Counted from the stretch's first letter, positions 7,776 through 17,086 are shown. The stretch: 64,000 nucleotides of DNA from Salegentibacter agarivorans (GCF_900113135.1 NZ_FOOH01000003.1:1-64000); one strand, 5' to 3'. A program made the numbers and translations. Notes: generated by a model not told the origin, from the letters alone.

Positions 7776-10229
7776 ATGATAAGAAAATTACCTATTCTGG
7801 GGTTGGCCGCAATACTTGCAACTGGCTGCGGAAGTGAGAAATCTGTTTTTAGTAGTAAAGAGAAGTCGGCTGAAAACACTTCAAAAAAATCTACAAGCAG
7901 ACTCAAATCCTACGATGAAGTCATCACTTCAGAAGCTGAATCTGATGAAGGACTTTTTACAACACATTTTGTAGATGATAAACTTTACTTTGAAATTCCT
8001 GTAGATTTACTGGAGAAAGATATGCTATTGGTAAGCCGTATCGCCGGTGTGCCCGATGGTTATGGCGGCGGTTATGTGAATGCCGGTTCTAAAGTTAACG
8101 AGCAGGTAGTGCGCTGGACGAAACGAAAAGGAAATATTGATGTAAAGGTGATTAGTTTTGAAAATATGAGCGATGAAGAATCGCCTATTTACAAATCGGT
8201 GCAGGCCAATAATTATTTCCCGATCCTCTTTAGTTCAGAAATTGAAACTTATAACGCAGATTCCACAAGTGTGGTAATTGAGGTAAGTGATTTGTTTGAA
8301 AACGAGGTGCAAGCTATTAATGGACTTTCTTCTTCTCTTCGGAAACGTTATAAAGTAAAGAAACTGGACCAGAGCAGGTCTTATATAGAGTCTGCCAGTT
8401 CTTACCCAAAAAACGTAGAGGTAAAACACGTAATGACTTACGAGGCTGAAGAGCCGCCAACACGCGACCAGGCTGGGACTATTTCTATGATGATGAATCA
8501 ATCTATGATCTTGTTGCCAGACGATAAAATGCAGCCAAGAATTGCAGATCATCGAGTGGGCTGGTTTACTATAGATAAATACGATTATAATTCAGAAGAA
8601 TTAAAAGCCGATGATTATGAACTGATTCGCCGTTGGGAATTAGTGCCTAAAGATATTGAAGCTTACAAACGTGGTGAACTGGTAGAGCCTGAAGAGCCTA
8701 TAGTTTATTATTTAGATCCTGCCACGCCTGAAAAATGGCGCCCTTATTTTAAACAGGGAATTGAAGACTGGAATGTGGCTTTTGAAGAAGCAGGATTTAA
8801 AAATGCGATTATCGCTAAAGATCCGCCAACCAAAGAAGAAGATCCCGAGTTTAGCCCTGAAGATGTGCGTTACTCGGTGGTGCGTTACGTAGCCAGTACT
8901 ACCAGGAATGCGGTGGGGCCTTCGGTAACCGATCCGCGAACCGGGGAGATTATTGAAAGTGACATTATTTGGTATCATAATCATTTGCGTTCTTACCGAA
9001 ACCGGTATATGATTGAAGCCGGAGCGCAAACCGAAGATGCCAGGACTTTAAATACCCCCGAAACTGAAATCGGAGAAATGATGCGTATGGTAATTGCTCA
9101 CGAAGTTGGCCACGCGCTTGGACTTCCGCATAATATGAAAGCGAGTTCTGCTTACCCAACAGATTCGTTAAGATCGGCTGAGTTTACCCAGAAATATGGT
9201 TTAACGCCATCTATCATGGATTATGCAAGGGTAAATTATGTTGCGCAACCGGAAGATGAAGGAGTGAGATATATTAGAATGATGGGACCTTATGATTTAT
9301 ATGCCATCAACTGGGGTTATAGATATTTGCCTGAAGCCGAGTCCGCCGAAGCGGAAAAAGAAAAATTAGATGAATGGATTTTAGAAAAAGCTGGAAATCC
9401 ATGGTATGAATTTGGAAATGGTTATGGCGGAGTAGATCCACAATCGCAGCGAGAAAGTTTGGGAGATGACCAGGTGAAAGCCAGTGAATACGGATTGGCG
9501 AATCTTAAAAGAGTAGTGCCAAACTTAATTGAGTGGACTTCTAAAGACGGTTACGGTTATGACGATCTTGAAGAAGTGTACAGAGAGTTAACTTATATGT
9601 GGAGAGGTTATGTATCTCACGTGGTCGCCAATGTTGGCGGGGTTTACGAAACTCGTAAAACCTCTAATCAGGATGGCGTGGTTTATGAAAATGTTCCGAA
9701 GGAAAAGCAGGAAGAAGCTGTGAACTTTTTAGTTAAAGAGGCTTTCACAACACCAGATTGGTTGCTTAACCAGGAAATTTTAAACCGAATTGAAGCTTCG
9801 GGAGCTATAGAACGAGTGCAGAATTTGCAGACTCGTACCTTAAGTAGTTTGCTGGATGAAGATCGTTTAAACAGAATGATCTCCAATGAAGAAGTAAATG
9901 GTGATAAAGCCTATTCCGCGGTGAATTTAATGAGCGATTTACGAAAAGGTATTTTCAGCGAACTTTATAATCGAAATAAGGTTGATGCTTACCGGAGAAA
10001 CCTTCAGCGTTCTTATGTAGATATTGCTTCAGAATATCTTAAAAAATTAAATGCTGAAGATAACGAAGCTTTATTGAAATCTGATATTTTACCTCTTATG
10101 CGCGGTGAAATGCAAACATTAAAGCGTGAGATAAATCGTAGAAAATCTGGAGTGAATCATTCATTGACTCAATATCACTGGGAAGATTTAATCGCCAGGA
10201 TAGATGCTGCCTTAGATGTAGAATCTTAA
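7776..10229 (+). CDS. Zinc-dependent metalloprotease lipoprotein (DUF5117/DUF5118 type)
   Basis: An 817-residue predicted lipoprotein: the N-terminus MIRKLPILGLAAILATGCGS carries a lipobox with Cys18. The middle region matches the large Bacteroidetes zinc-dependent metalloprotease family, with DUF5118/DUF5117 blocks before the catalytic segment. The zinc site HEVGHALGLPH (442-452) is the extended metzincin-like HExxHxxGxxH motif, and a Met-turn-like SIMDYARVNY follows. It should act in the periplasm or at the outer membrane. The substrate is unknown. A strong terminator follows at 10252-10290. Confidence 0.9.
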   Translation: MIRKLPILGLAAILATGCGSEKSVFSSKEKSAENTSKKSTSRLKSYDEVITSEAESDEGLFTTHFVDDKLYFEIPVDLLEKDMLLVSRIAGVPDGYGGGYVNAGSKVNEQVVRWTKRKGNIDVKVISFENMSDEESPIYKSVQANNYFPILFSSEIETYNADSTSVVIEVSDLFENEVQAINGLSSSLRKRYKVKKLDQSRSYIESASSYPKNVEVKHVMTYEAEEPPTRDQAGTISMMMNQSMILLPDDKMQPRIADHRVGWFTIDKYDYNSEELKADDYELIRRWELVPKDIEAYKRGELVEPEEPIVYYLDPATPEKWRPYFKQGIEDWNVAFEEAGFKNAIIAKDPPTKEEDPEFSPEDVRYSVVRYVASTTRNAVGPSVTDPRTGEIIESDIIWYHNHLRSYRNRYMIEAGAQTEDARTLNTPETEIGEMMRMVIAHEVGHALGLPHNMKASSAYPTDSLRSAEFTQKYGLTPSIMDYARVNYVAQPEDEGVRYIRMMGPYDLYAINWGYRYLPEAESAEAEKEKLDEWILEKAGNPWYEFGNGYGGVDPQSQRESLGDDQVKASEYGLANLKRVVPNLIEWTSKDGYGYDDLEEVYRELTYMWRGYVSHVVANVGGVYETRKTSNQDGVVYENVPKEKQEEAVNFLVKEAFTTPDWLLNQEILNRIEASGAIERVQNLQTRTLSSLLDEDRLNRMISNEEVNGDKAYSAVNLMSDLRKGIFSELYNRNKVDAYRRNLQRSYVDIASEYLKKLNAEDNEALLKSDILPLMRGEMQTLKREINRRKSGVNHSLTQYHWEDLIARIDAALDVES

Positions 10230-10251
10230 TTTTTAGCAGCAAAATCCATAG

Positions 10252-10290
10252 AAACCCCGAAAAGCGTAAACGTTTTTCGGGGTTTTATTT
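10252..10290 (+). terminator. Intrinsic terminator after metalloprotease
   Basis: The stem aaaccccgaaaa pairs with tttttcggggtttt around a short gcgtaaacg loop and is followed by T-rich sequence. Confidence 0.85.
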
Positions 10291-10303
10291 TTTGCTCAAT
10301 ATT

Positions 10304-10325
10304 CTGTCCCGACGCTTCGGGATCA
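10304..10325. repeat. Partial REP-like repeat
   Basis: ctgtcccgacgcttcgggat matches the inner module ctgtcccgatgcttcgggat of the repeat copy at 42053-42072, differing at one base. The module is itself a small hairpin. Confidence 0.5.
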
Positions 10326-10334
10326 TTTTAGAAT

Positions 10335-10733
10335 CTAAGTTGTTGCTTTCTGTGATGAGTTTATAAATTTCTGAATTTGTTCCATTTCTTTAATCGAATT
10401 GGTTGGAATATGTCTTGCTTTGCCGTTTTTAAGTTTTAGGCTTAAGCGTTTTCTTCCGAAGAAATTTTTTAGAATAGGATGCTGAATTTCATCTAAAGGA
10501 ATCACTTCTTTAGTGCTAAGATTAGTGAAATAATACAATGTAAAAAGCGACACGAGACCAATCGGAATCCAAAGCCAGGTGAGAAAATCCCAGTTGGCTA
10601 CCGGAGTTTTAAAAACCCGGAGTAACATTTGAAATATATTTGTAAACATCACGAATTTTAGCATCCAATAGGTGATTTTGATATTATCATCAATTTTTAG
10701 CTGCCTGTTCTCCTCGTCTAATTTTATCTTCAT
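10335..10733 (-). CDS. Hypothetical two-helix membrane protein, PH-like
   Basis: A 132-residue protein not assigned to a named family. It has a charged N-terminus, two hydrophobic helices (about 24-45 and 50-70), then a cytosolic part with IPLDEIQHPILKNFFGRKRLSLKLKNGKARHIPTN. That pattern resembles bacterial PH-like or YcxB-like domains that follow paired membrane helices. No catalytic motif is seen. It stands alone on the minus strand between the metalloprotease terminator and a divergent response regulator. Confidence 0.6.
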   Translation of the reverse strand: MKIKLDEENRQLKIDDNIKITYWMLKFVMFTNIFQMLLRVFKTPVANWDFLTWLWIPIGLVSLFTLYYFTNLSTKEVIPLDEIQHPILKNFFGRKRLSLKLKNGKARHIPTNSIKEMEQIQKFINSSQKATT

Positions 10734-10844
10734 TGATCCAACAAAAATTTTAGTGAAAATACTAAAATTTCATAATGAATTTTAATTTTATAGGATTACC
10801 AATTATTTTTCTTTGGTTAACCTCATAAATATTGCATTTTTCTT

Positions 10845-10875
10845 ATTGCGAAGGAAGCTTTACAGCGTATCTTTA
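10845..10875 (+). promoter_or_regulatory. Promoter overlapping the upstream ATG of the response regulator
   Basis: attg (10845-10848), a 19-bp spacer and tatcttta (10868-10875) fit the Bacteroidetes -33/-7 promoter with one mismatch in each box. The -7 box ends on the first base of the ATG at 10875, which argues for translation from the ATG at 10920. Confidence 0.45.
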
Positions 10876-10919
10876 TGGCGTTAAAGTTACCTATAAACTT
10901 TAGCTCCAAAAGCGAGCAT

Positions 10920-11378
10920 ATGCAGAAGCCCCCCAGGTATGAAATTTTACTAGCCGAAGACAATTCACTTATTTTAAAGTTAGAATTAAGAAGTTTAAAG
11001 AAATTAGTGAATTGCCCAATAAAAGGCTTCTGGCAGGGTGGCGAATTAATAGATCACCTAAAACAAACTGCAAACTCAGAGCATTTAAAACTTATTTTTT
11101 TAGATCTAAATATGCCACGGGTAAATGGCTGGGATGTTTTGGATTTTCTTGAAAATTTTAAATATAAAAATTCTATTTATGTAGTTATACTAAGTGCTTC
11201 TATGTATGAACCAGACCAAAATCGAGCTTTAAAATACAGTAGGGTTATTGGTTACTATGATAAATTTTTAGATACTCAGGAGCTTTCCGAAATTTTAGAC
11301 CAGGAGGTTTTAAGAAACACCTTTAATTTTGAATTTAAGGAAGAATTAGAAGAAGGTGAAAGACCTCATGCGATTTAA
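10920..11378 (+). CDS. Single-domain response regulator
   Basis: A CheY-like receiver with no output domain (about 153 residues). The acidic pocket is AED (12-14), the phosphoacceptor is Asp62 in FLDLNMPRVNGWD, the conserved Ser is in LSAS and the Lys in YYDKF. A short acidic tail follows. The frame is open from an ATG at 10875, but a probable promoter -7 box ends there, so the second ATG (MQKPPRYEILLAEDN) is preferred. No kinase is adjacent; the partner may be the five-PAS kinase 2 kb downstream or an orphan kinase elsewhere. Confidence 0.8.
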   Translation: MQKPPRYEILLAEDNSLILKLELRSLKKLVNCPIKGFWQGGELIDHLKQTANSEHLKLIFLDLNMPRVNGWDVLDFLENFKYKNSIYVVILSASMYEPDQNRALKYSRVIGYYDKFLDTQELSEILDQEVLRNTFNFEFKEELEEGERPHAI

Positions 11379-11402
11379 CTTAAGACTTAATCACCTAAAA
11401 AT

Positions 11403-12080
11403 CTATTGTACCGGAAAATCGAAATAAGTTTCAGGATATGGTTCATTTCTCAAGGTATAATGCCACCACTCTTCGGGATAGGGCCGAAAGCCATTTTTAA
11501 TCATTATTCGCTTCAATAACGAACGGTTAGCTCTTTGTTCTTTAGTGATTTTATTTGTGTTGTGGTGAGAAATATCTCCGAAGAAATCATAACCACTTCC
11601 CATATCTAACTCCTCTCCGGTTTGGATATTAATAATAGTAAGATCTACAGTGCTGCCTCGGGAATGCCCCGATTTAGTAGCGATGTAACCTAGCTGAAAC
11701 AGGTCTTTTTTGGCAACATTTGGATAGAATTTTTGTTTGGTAAGCGTGTCTGCAGGAATTCTAGCCCATTCAATGAAATGGTTAACCGCTGTTTGCGGAC
11801 GGTATGCATCAAATATTTTGAAACAATAACCTTCTGCCATTAAATCTTTTTGAGCTTTTTGCAGTGCAGTTGCAGCCGCTTCGGTTAAAATGGCTACCGG
11901 CTTTTGGTAGGCGTTTACCGGTTTTCCGATAAAATTATTACTTCCGGCATATCGAATGTCAAGCTTAATATCAGGTATTTTCTCTTTGAGGTAAATAAAG
12001 CCTTCCGGTAGCTTTTTATCCTGGGCCGTGACGAAATTAAAACTAATTAAAATTAATAAAAGGTAGGTTAAGCTTTTCAT
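11403..12080 (-). CDS. ddpX: D-alanyl-D-alanine dipeptidase, VanX/DdpX type
   Basis: Peptidase family M15D enzyme that cleaves D-Ala-D-Ala. The 225-residue protein has a signal peptide (FNFVTAQ), so it acts in the periplasm, unlike cytoplasmic VanX. Zinc and catalytic motifs are intact: SGHSRGSTVDLTI, DMGSGYDFFGDISHH and EEWWHYTL. FDAYRPQTA supplies the conserved Arg. No vanA or vanH neighbour exists, so a role in peptidoglycan turnover or dipeptide use is more likely than glycopeptide resistance. Confidence 0.9.
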   Translation of the reverse strand: MKSLTYLLLILISFNFVTAQDKKLPEGFIYLKEKIPDIKLDIRYAGSNNFIGKPVNAYQKPVAILTEAAATALQKAQKDLMAEGYCFKIFDAYRPQTAVNHFIEWARIPADTLTKQKFYPNVAKKDLFQLGYIATKSGHSRGSTVDLTIINIQTGEELDMGSGYDFFGDISHHNTNKITKEQRANRSLLKRIMIKNGFRPYPEEWWHYTLRNEPYPETYFDFPVQ

Positions 12081-12191
12081 TTGTATTCAATTTTAAGCCA
12101 AGTTACTTAAAATATTATTCCCTGATATTCCTCATATTATTTTGGTATTTAAAAGGCTAATTTTAAGCTGTTTAATTTAAATAATCAAGCC

Positions 12192-12938
12192 ATGGAATTA
12201 AAAGGTAAAGTAGCGCTCATAACTGGAGCAGCGTCGGGAATTGGAGAAAGTACAGCTTTGCTTTTTGCAAAGGAAGGTGCCCGGGTTTTTCTAACCGATA
12301 TAGATATTGAAAAAGGAGAGAAACTGGCGAAGAAAATTAATGAGGATGGTGGAGAAGCTGTATTTTTTAAGGCAGATATTTCTAAAGCCCAGGACTCTGA
12401 AAACAGTGTTATTCAGGCAGTAAAGAAATTCGGTAAATTAGATATTGCAGTGAATAATGCGGGAGTGGGAGGGCCACAACACCCCGTGGGCGAATATCCG
12501 GTTGAAGGCTGGGATAAGGTGATTGCTATAAATCTTTCGGGCGTTTTCTACGGGATGAGATATCAAATTCCAGAAATGCTTAAAAATGGTAAAGGTTCAA
12601 TTATAAATGTGGCTTCTATTTTGGGAAGCGTAGGTTTTGCGAATTCGGCAGCATATGTTGCGGCAAAACACGGGGTGGTAGGTTTAACAAAATCTGCAGC
12701 CCTGGAATATTCTGCCAAAGCTATAAGGGTAAATTCTGTTGGCCCTGCGTTTATAAATACCCCAATGTTAAAAGATTTAGATAATGATTTGTTATCGCAG
12801 TTGGTAAATGCACATCCAATTGGGAGATTGGGAGAGGCAGATGAAGTAGCCCAGTTATTTTTATGGCTGGCAAGCGAGAAGTCGTCTTTTGCTACTGGCG
12901 CTTACTATCCTATTGATGGTGGGTATTTAGCGCAATAA
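12192..12938 (+). CDS. Short-chain dehydrogenase/reductase (SDR)
   Basis: Classical SDR of 248 residues with the cofactor motif TGAASGIG near the N-terminus, NNAG, the catalytic Ser in NVASILGSVG and YVAAK as the Tyr/Lys pair. The Asp in FLTDIDIEKG after the second strand suggests preference for NAD(H). The substrate is not predictable; FabG-like and glucose or alcohol dehydrogenase functions are possible. It is monocistronic and closed by a terminator at 12962-12996. Confidence 0.88.
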   Translation: MELKGKVALITGAASGIGESTALLFAKEGARVFLTDIDIEKGEKLAKKINEDGGEAVFFKADISKAQDSENSVIQAVKKFGKLDIAVNNAGVGGPQHPVGEYPVEGWDKVIAINLSGVFYGMRYQIPEMLKNGKGSIINVASILGSVGFANSAAYVAAKHGVVGLTKSAALEYSAKAIRVNSVGPAFINTPMLKDLDNDLLSQLVNAHPIGRLGEADEVAQLFLWLASEKSSFATGAYYPIDGGYLAQ

Positions 12939-12961
12939 TTCTTTTTAAATTAATTGCTTAA

Positions 12962-12996
12962 GAACCGATGAAAAATTATTTTCGTCGGTTTTTTTA
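12962..12996 (+). terminator. Intrinsic terminator after SDR gene
   Basis: aaccgatgaaaa pairs imperfectly with ttttcgtcggtt and is followed by a run of seven T. Confidence 0.85.
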
Positions 12997-13132
12997 TTGA
13001 AGTTTGTTTCTCCTTTTTATGAGCTATAACTTTATGATTTTCATAAGAAATAGAAAAGGAAATTGCTGTTTTAAAATAGTAATTTAGTGGCTTTAATTTA
13101 GCACATTTAAACTGAAGATTTAGATAATATTT

Positions 13133-15784
13133 ATGGTAGAATCTGACACCTCTAAACTTCCTAAAGAGGAATTAGCCAATCTTAAAAATTATGCCAGCGG
13201 ATTACTTAAAACCGTTAGAGAACCACTATTGGTATTGACTGTAAACCAAAATGTAGTGGCATACAACGCTAATTTTGAGAAAAAATTTAAAATTAGTGAA
13301 AAAGAGGAAGGGGTTTCAGTTTTTAATTTTAATCAGAAACAATTAGATACTGCTGAATTTAGAGAAATTCTGAAAGAGCTTCAAAATGGAGAGAAATCTA
13401 TTTCTGATAGAATTGTAGCGCTACATTTTTCCGAAAATACAAAAAAGAAATTCTCTGTAAATGCTTCTTTACTTTCACTGCCAGCTACAAATCCGTTAAT
13501 TCTTATAAGTTTTAAAAGGCTTAAATCAACTGGCAGGTTATCCCGTCAGGAAAAAGTTTTTAATAGAATTGTAGACAATATTCTTTCTAATGCGCCAGCT
13601 GCAATTTGTATTCTTAGAGGGCCCGAGCATACTTTTGAGGTAGCAAATGAAAATTATCTTAAATTAATTGGTAACAGGAATATTATAGGGAAAACGGTAA
13701 AGGAAGCCCTGCCAGAGGTAGGGAATCAAGGTTTTATAGATCTTTTAGATACCGTATACTCAACAGGCGAACCATATATTGGTAACGAGCTTGCTATTAA
13801 TCTTCAGGACAAAAAGGGGGAATTTAAAAATTCATTTCTCAATTTTGTTTATGAACCCACCCGGAATAAAAAAGGTAAAATAGATGGTGTTTTTGTCCAT
13901 GCTATTGATGTGACCGAGCAGGTCCTGGCTCGTAAAAAGATTGAAGAAAATGAAGACCGGTTAAAAGAAGTTATTGATGCCGTTCCTGCAATTATTTGGA
14001 TTACCAATGATCAAGGAGAAAGTACCTTTTTAAATAAAAATTGGTATTCCTATACTGGTCAAAAAGTGGAAGCTGCAAAGGTTTTTGGTTGGTTGGAAAC
14101 AATTCATCCTGAAGATTATGATGGAGCTAAAACGAGTTTTCTTGAAGCGCAAAAAGAAAGAAAACCATACAGCTCTACCTTTAGGCTTCAAAGTGCAAAA
14201 GGGGATTACCGTTGGGTTATGGATAAAGGAAGCCCCAGGTTTGACGCGAACGGGGAATATGAGGGGATGATAGGTACGGTAATAGATGTGCACGACGAAA
14301 AAATAAAAGAAAACCTGGTGCGGGAAAAAGAACACCGCATGCAGGGAATTGTAAAAGAAGCTACGGTAGCAACCGCTATTTATACCGGGATAGACATGAA
14401 TATTGAGCTGGCTAACGATGCCATGCTTAAACTTTGGGGAAAAGATACTTCGGTTATAGGAAAACGCTTAGCCCAGGCTCTTCCCGAGTTAGACGGACAA
14501 CCTTTTTTAGAATTACTTAGAAATGTTTATAGAACCGGCGAAACCTATTGGGGAAAAGAAGATAAAGTAGATCTTCTTATAGATGGTGAAATGCAAACCG
14601 GTTTTTACAATTTTACTTACAAACCATTGCGGGATAAAAACGGGGAGATCTACGGGATTTTAAATATGGCAATAGATGTAACCGAATCTGTGAAGTCTAA
14701 AATGCTATTAAAGGAAAGTGAATTTCATTTTAGGCAAATGGCCGATTTAATGCCTGGAATGGTTTCAAAAACCGATGCCCGTGGAAATGATATTTATTTC
14801 AATAAAAACTGGTTAGATTTTACAGGGCAGGCAAGTGAAAGCCTTAAGAAAATTGGCTGGGTAGAATTTATTCATCCCGATGAAAAACAAACGTATTTAG
14901 AAGCCTGGGAAAATTGCCTTGACACCGGCTGCGATCTTGAAATGCAACTGCGTTTAAAAAATAAAGAAGGAAAATATATTTGGCATCTAAGCAGGTGTGA
15001 AGCGGTTAAGGAAGACGATGGCTCCATAAAAATGTGGATTGCCGCAAATACCGAAATCGATAAAATTAAGGAAGAGGAAAAACGTAAAGAAGAATTCCTT
15101 AAAATGGTTAGTCACGAGTTAAAAACCCCGGTTACCTCTATAAAAGGTTATGTACAATTATTATTAAGCTTACTTAAAAAACAGGGGGAAGCAGAAGCTT
15201 CTAACCTACCATTAAAACCTTCCTTAGAACGTATAAATCACCAGGTTTCAAGATTAACAAGATTAATTTCAGAAATACTGGATCTTTCCAGAATACGGGA
15301 AAATCAGTTGGAATTAAAGAAGGAAGAATTCAATTTAAATGAACTGGTTGCCGAGACTATTCAGGATATAAATTATACCAATACACAGCATAAAATAGAC
15401 CTGGAAAGTGAAGTGCAGGCTATGGTAGTGGCAGATAGGGATCGTATTGGGCAGGTAATTATTAATTTAATAATAAATGCCATAAAATATTCACCTGGCA
15501 GCCTCAATATTAACGTAAAGATCGTAAAGAAAGCCAGCGATAAAATAAAAGTAATTATAAAAGATTACGGTATTGGAATTAGTACCGAAAACCATAAAAA
15601 AATCTTTAAAAGATTTTATAGAGTGGGGGTTAAAAGTGAAGAGACTTATTCAGGTTTTGGTATAGGATTATATTTGGCGAATGAAATTATGGAAAGACAT
15701 AATGGAGAAATAGAAGTGAAAAGCAAATTAGGCGAAGGTTCAGAATTTTCATTCATTCTGGATGCTGCGCAAATTACCTCTTAA
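13133..15784 (+). CDS. Soluble multi-PAS sensor histidine kinase
   Basis: An 883-residue kinase with no membrane segment, hence cytoplasmic. I count five PAS-type sensor modules (about 11-130, 150-265, 277-395, 405-520 and 530-645); modules 3 and 5 carry the PAC-like HPEDY and HPDEK features. HisKA has His661 in FLKMVSHELKTPVTS. The ATPase has the N box INLIINAIKYS, G1 KDYGIGIS and G2 GFGIGLYLA. The next gene, 9 nt downstream, is a receiver-only regulator and is the obvious phosphotransfer partner. The signal is unknown. Confidence 0.92.
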   Translation: MVESDTSKLPKEELANLKNYASGLLKTVREPLLVLTVNQNVVAYNANFEKKFKISEKEEGVSVFNFNQKQLDTAEFREILKELQNGEKSISDRIVALHFSENTKKKFSVNASLLSLPATNPLILISFKRLKSTGRLSRQEKVFNRIVDNILSNAPAAICILRGPEHTFEVANENYLKLIGNRNIIGKTVKEALPEVGNQGFIDLLDTVYSTGEPYIGNELAINLQDKKGEFKNSFLNFVYEPTRNKKGKIDGVFVHAIDVTEQVLARKKIEENEDRLKEVIDAVPAIIWITNDQGESTFLNKNWYSYTGQKVEAAKVFGWLETIHPEDYDGAKTSFLEAQKERKPYSSTFRLQSAKGDYRWVMDKGSPRFDANGEYEGMIGTVIDVHDEKIKENLVREKEHRMQGIVKEATVATAIYTGIDMNIELANDAMLKLWGKDTSVIGKRLAQALPELDGQPFLELLRNVYRTGETYWGKEDKVDLLIDGEMQTGFYNFTYKPLRDKNGEIYGILNMAIDVTESVKSKMLLKESEFHFRQMADLMPGMVSKTDARGNDIYFNKNWLDFTGQASESLKKIGWVEFIHPDEKQTYLEAWENCLDTGCDLEMQLRLKNKEGKYIWHLSRCEAVKEDDGSIKMWIAANTEIDKIKEEEKRKEEFLKMVSHELKTPVTSIKGYVQLLLSLLKKQGEAEASNLPLKPSLERINHQVSRLTRLISEILDLSRIRENQLELKKEEFNLNELVAETIQDINYTNTQHKIDLESEVQAMVVADRDRIGQVIINLIINAIKYSPGSLNINVKIVKKASDKIKVIIKDYGIGISTENHKKIFKRFYRVGVKSEETYSGFGIGLYLANEIMERHNGEIEVKSKLGEGSEFSFILDAAQITS

Positions 15785-15793
15785 TATATAAAT

Positions 15794-16171
15794 ATGCAGA
15801 AAAATACAAAGATTCTGGTTGTAGATGATGATTCGGGAATTGGTGAAATGTTAAAAACATTACTGGAATTTTACGGTTATGAAGTAATTGTAACCGAAAA
15901 GCCATTATTGGCTGAAGAATTAATCCAGCGGGAAAATATAGATATCGTACTTTTAGATATGTTAATTTCTGGCGTTGATGGCACCGATGTTTGCGCCGGA
16001 ATAAGAAAAAATTCCGAGATTGAAAAAACTCCTGTTCTTATGATGTCGGCCTTGCACGATGCCGGTCCAAAATGTAAAGATGCAGGCGCTAACGATTTTA
16101 TTGCAAAACCTTTTGAAGTAGAAGACCTTACCGAAAAGATAGAAAAAATACTTGGCGCACAAAAAGAATAG
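15794..16171 (+). CDS. Receiver-only response regulator
   Basis: A 125-residue CheY-like receiver: acidic DDD (11-13), phosphoacceptor Asp55 in IVLLDMLISGVDG, Ser in LMMSALHD and Lys in FIAKPFE. There is no DNA-binding domain, so output must pass through protein contacts or a phosphorelay. It lies 9 nt after the five-PAS kinase and is surely co-transcribed with it. The next gene has its own palindromic promoter. Confidence 0.9.
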   Translation: MQKNTKILVVDDDSGIGEMLKTLLEFYGYEVIVTEKPLLAEELIQRENIDIVLLDMLISGVDGTDVCAGIRKNSEIEKTPVLMMSALHDAGPKCKDAGANDFIAKPFEVEDLTEKIEKILGAQKE

Positions 16172-16182
16172 AATACATTTCT

Positions 16183-16234
16183 TTTGTAGATATGGAATTT
16201 ATCCAATAAATTTGATTAATATTGGATAAATTCC
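16183..16234 (+). promoter_or_regulatory. Promoter inside a palindromic operator for the S24 repressor gene
   Basis: ggaatttatccaat (16194-16207) and attggataaattcc (16221-16234) are perfect 14-bp inverses with a 13-nt spacer. A -33 tttg (16183-16186), a 20-bp spacer and an exact -7 box taaatttg (16207-16214) form a Bacteroidetes promoter whose -7 box lies in the palindrome. A dimeric repressor bound here would block the promoter. The neighbouring HTH-S24 protein is the likely binder. Confidence 0.8.
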
Positions 16235-16249
16235 TAAACATTAGAAATT

Positions 16250-17023
16250 ATGGGCCAGCCTCCATCTATAGACATCAAACATTTTAAAGAAGTAAGGGAA
16301 GAAAATAACTTTACCCAATCTGAATTTGCCGAGCTTTTAGGGATAAAAAACTCAACAGCCGATATTGAACGCGGACGTACCAAACTTTCTGGAAAAGTGG
16401 TCGCCGAGCTTTTAAGTCAGTTTGGAATAAACCCTCTATGGCTATTTGGGCAGAGTGGTCAAAAGTATTTACAGTTAAGCAAAGGCGATGTGAGCCCTAA
16501 GGTTGTTACCGTAGATTCTTCAGATAATGAAAATATGGTAATGGTAAACCAAAAAGCGGCTGCCGGTTATCCTCATAACGTTCAGGATGTAGAATGGTAC
16601 CAGCAATTACCAGCATTTGATATTCCCCTGCCGGAATTTAGAAACGCCACCTATCGTGGGTTTCAAATTGAAGGAGATAGTATGTTGCCCAACTATTATC
16701 CCAAAGAATGGGTTTTGGCCAAAGCGGTACCAGATTTAGACCAGGCGAGTAATAATAAAATTTATGTGGTGGTTTTACAGGATTCTGTGCTGGTTAAAAA
16801 ACTTCAAAAACTGCCCGATGCTTCTAAAATCCTTTTAATTTCATTAAATGAAGAATATCTTCCTATAGAAGTAAATATTAATGAAGTACAGGAACTCTGG
16901 CAGGTAAATTCTAAACTTACCTTTAATTTAGACAACCCTTCTGAAAGCGGACTGTTTAGAGAATTAAAGCAATCTATGGAAGATCTTAAACGGGAACTAA
17001 AATCGTTTAAAAAGCAAGCATAA
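16250..17023 (+). CDS. LexA/CI-like repressor: XRE helix-turn-helix plus S24 peptidase
   Basis: A 257-residue repressor that can probably cut itself. The N-terminal HTH is FTQSEFAELLGIKNSTADIE. The C-terminal S24 domain has the nucleophile Ser144 in IEGDSMLPNYYP, a Lys at 183 or 184 in LVKKLQK and a cleavage-site-like Ala-Gly (105-106) in QKAAAGYPHN. The residue spacing matches LexA. The extreme C-terminus is a charged coiled-coil-like tail. A perfect palindrome covers its promoter, implying autoregulation. It may respond to DNA damage or another stress; it is not LexA itself, whose DNA-binding domain is a winged helix. Confidence 0.88.
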   Translation: MGQPPSIDIKHFKEVREENNFTQSEFAELLGIKNSTADIERGRTKLSGKVVAELLSQFGINPLWLFGQSGQKYLQLSKGDVSPKVVTVDSSDNENMVMVNQKAAAGYPHNVQDVEWYQQLPAFDIPLPEFRNATYRGFQIEGDSMLPNYYPKEWVLAKAVPDLDQASNNKIYVVVLQDSVLVKKLQKLPDASKILLISLNEEYLPIEVNINEVQELWQVNSKLTFNLDNPSESGLFRELKQSMEDLKRELKSFKKQA

Positions 17024-17060
17024 AAAAAATCCTTTTTGAATTTAATCAAAAAGGATTTTC
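17024..17060. terminator. Bidirectional intrinsic terminator
   Basis: aaaaatcctttttga pairs with tcaaaaaggatttt around a 6-nt loop. It closes the S24 repressor gene from the left and the small lipoprotein gene from the right. Confidence 0.85.
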
Positions 17061-17086
17061 TCTTTGGTTGGTTAATTTGTTAGATC

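Noticed and set aside
11403-12080. Vancomycin-resistance gene
   Set aside because: The VanX-like dipeptidase has a signal peptide and no vanH/vanA/vanRS neighbours, so resistance is not supported.
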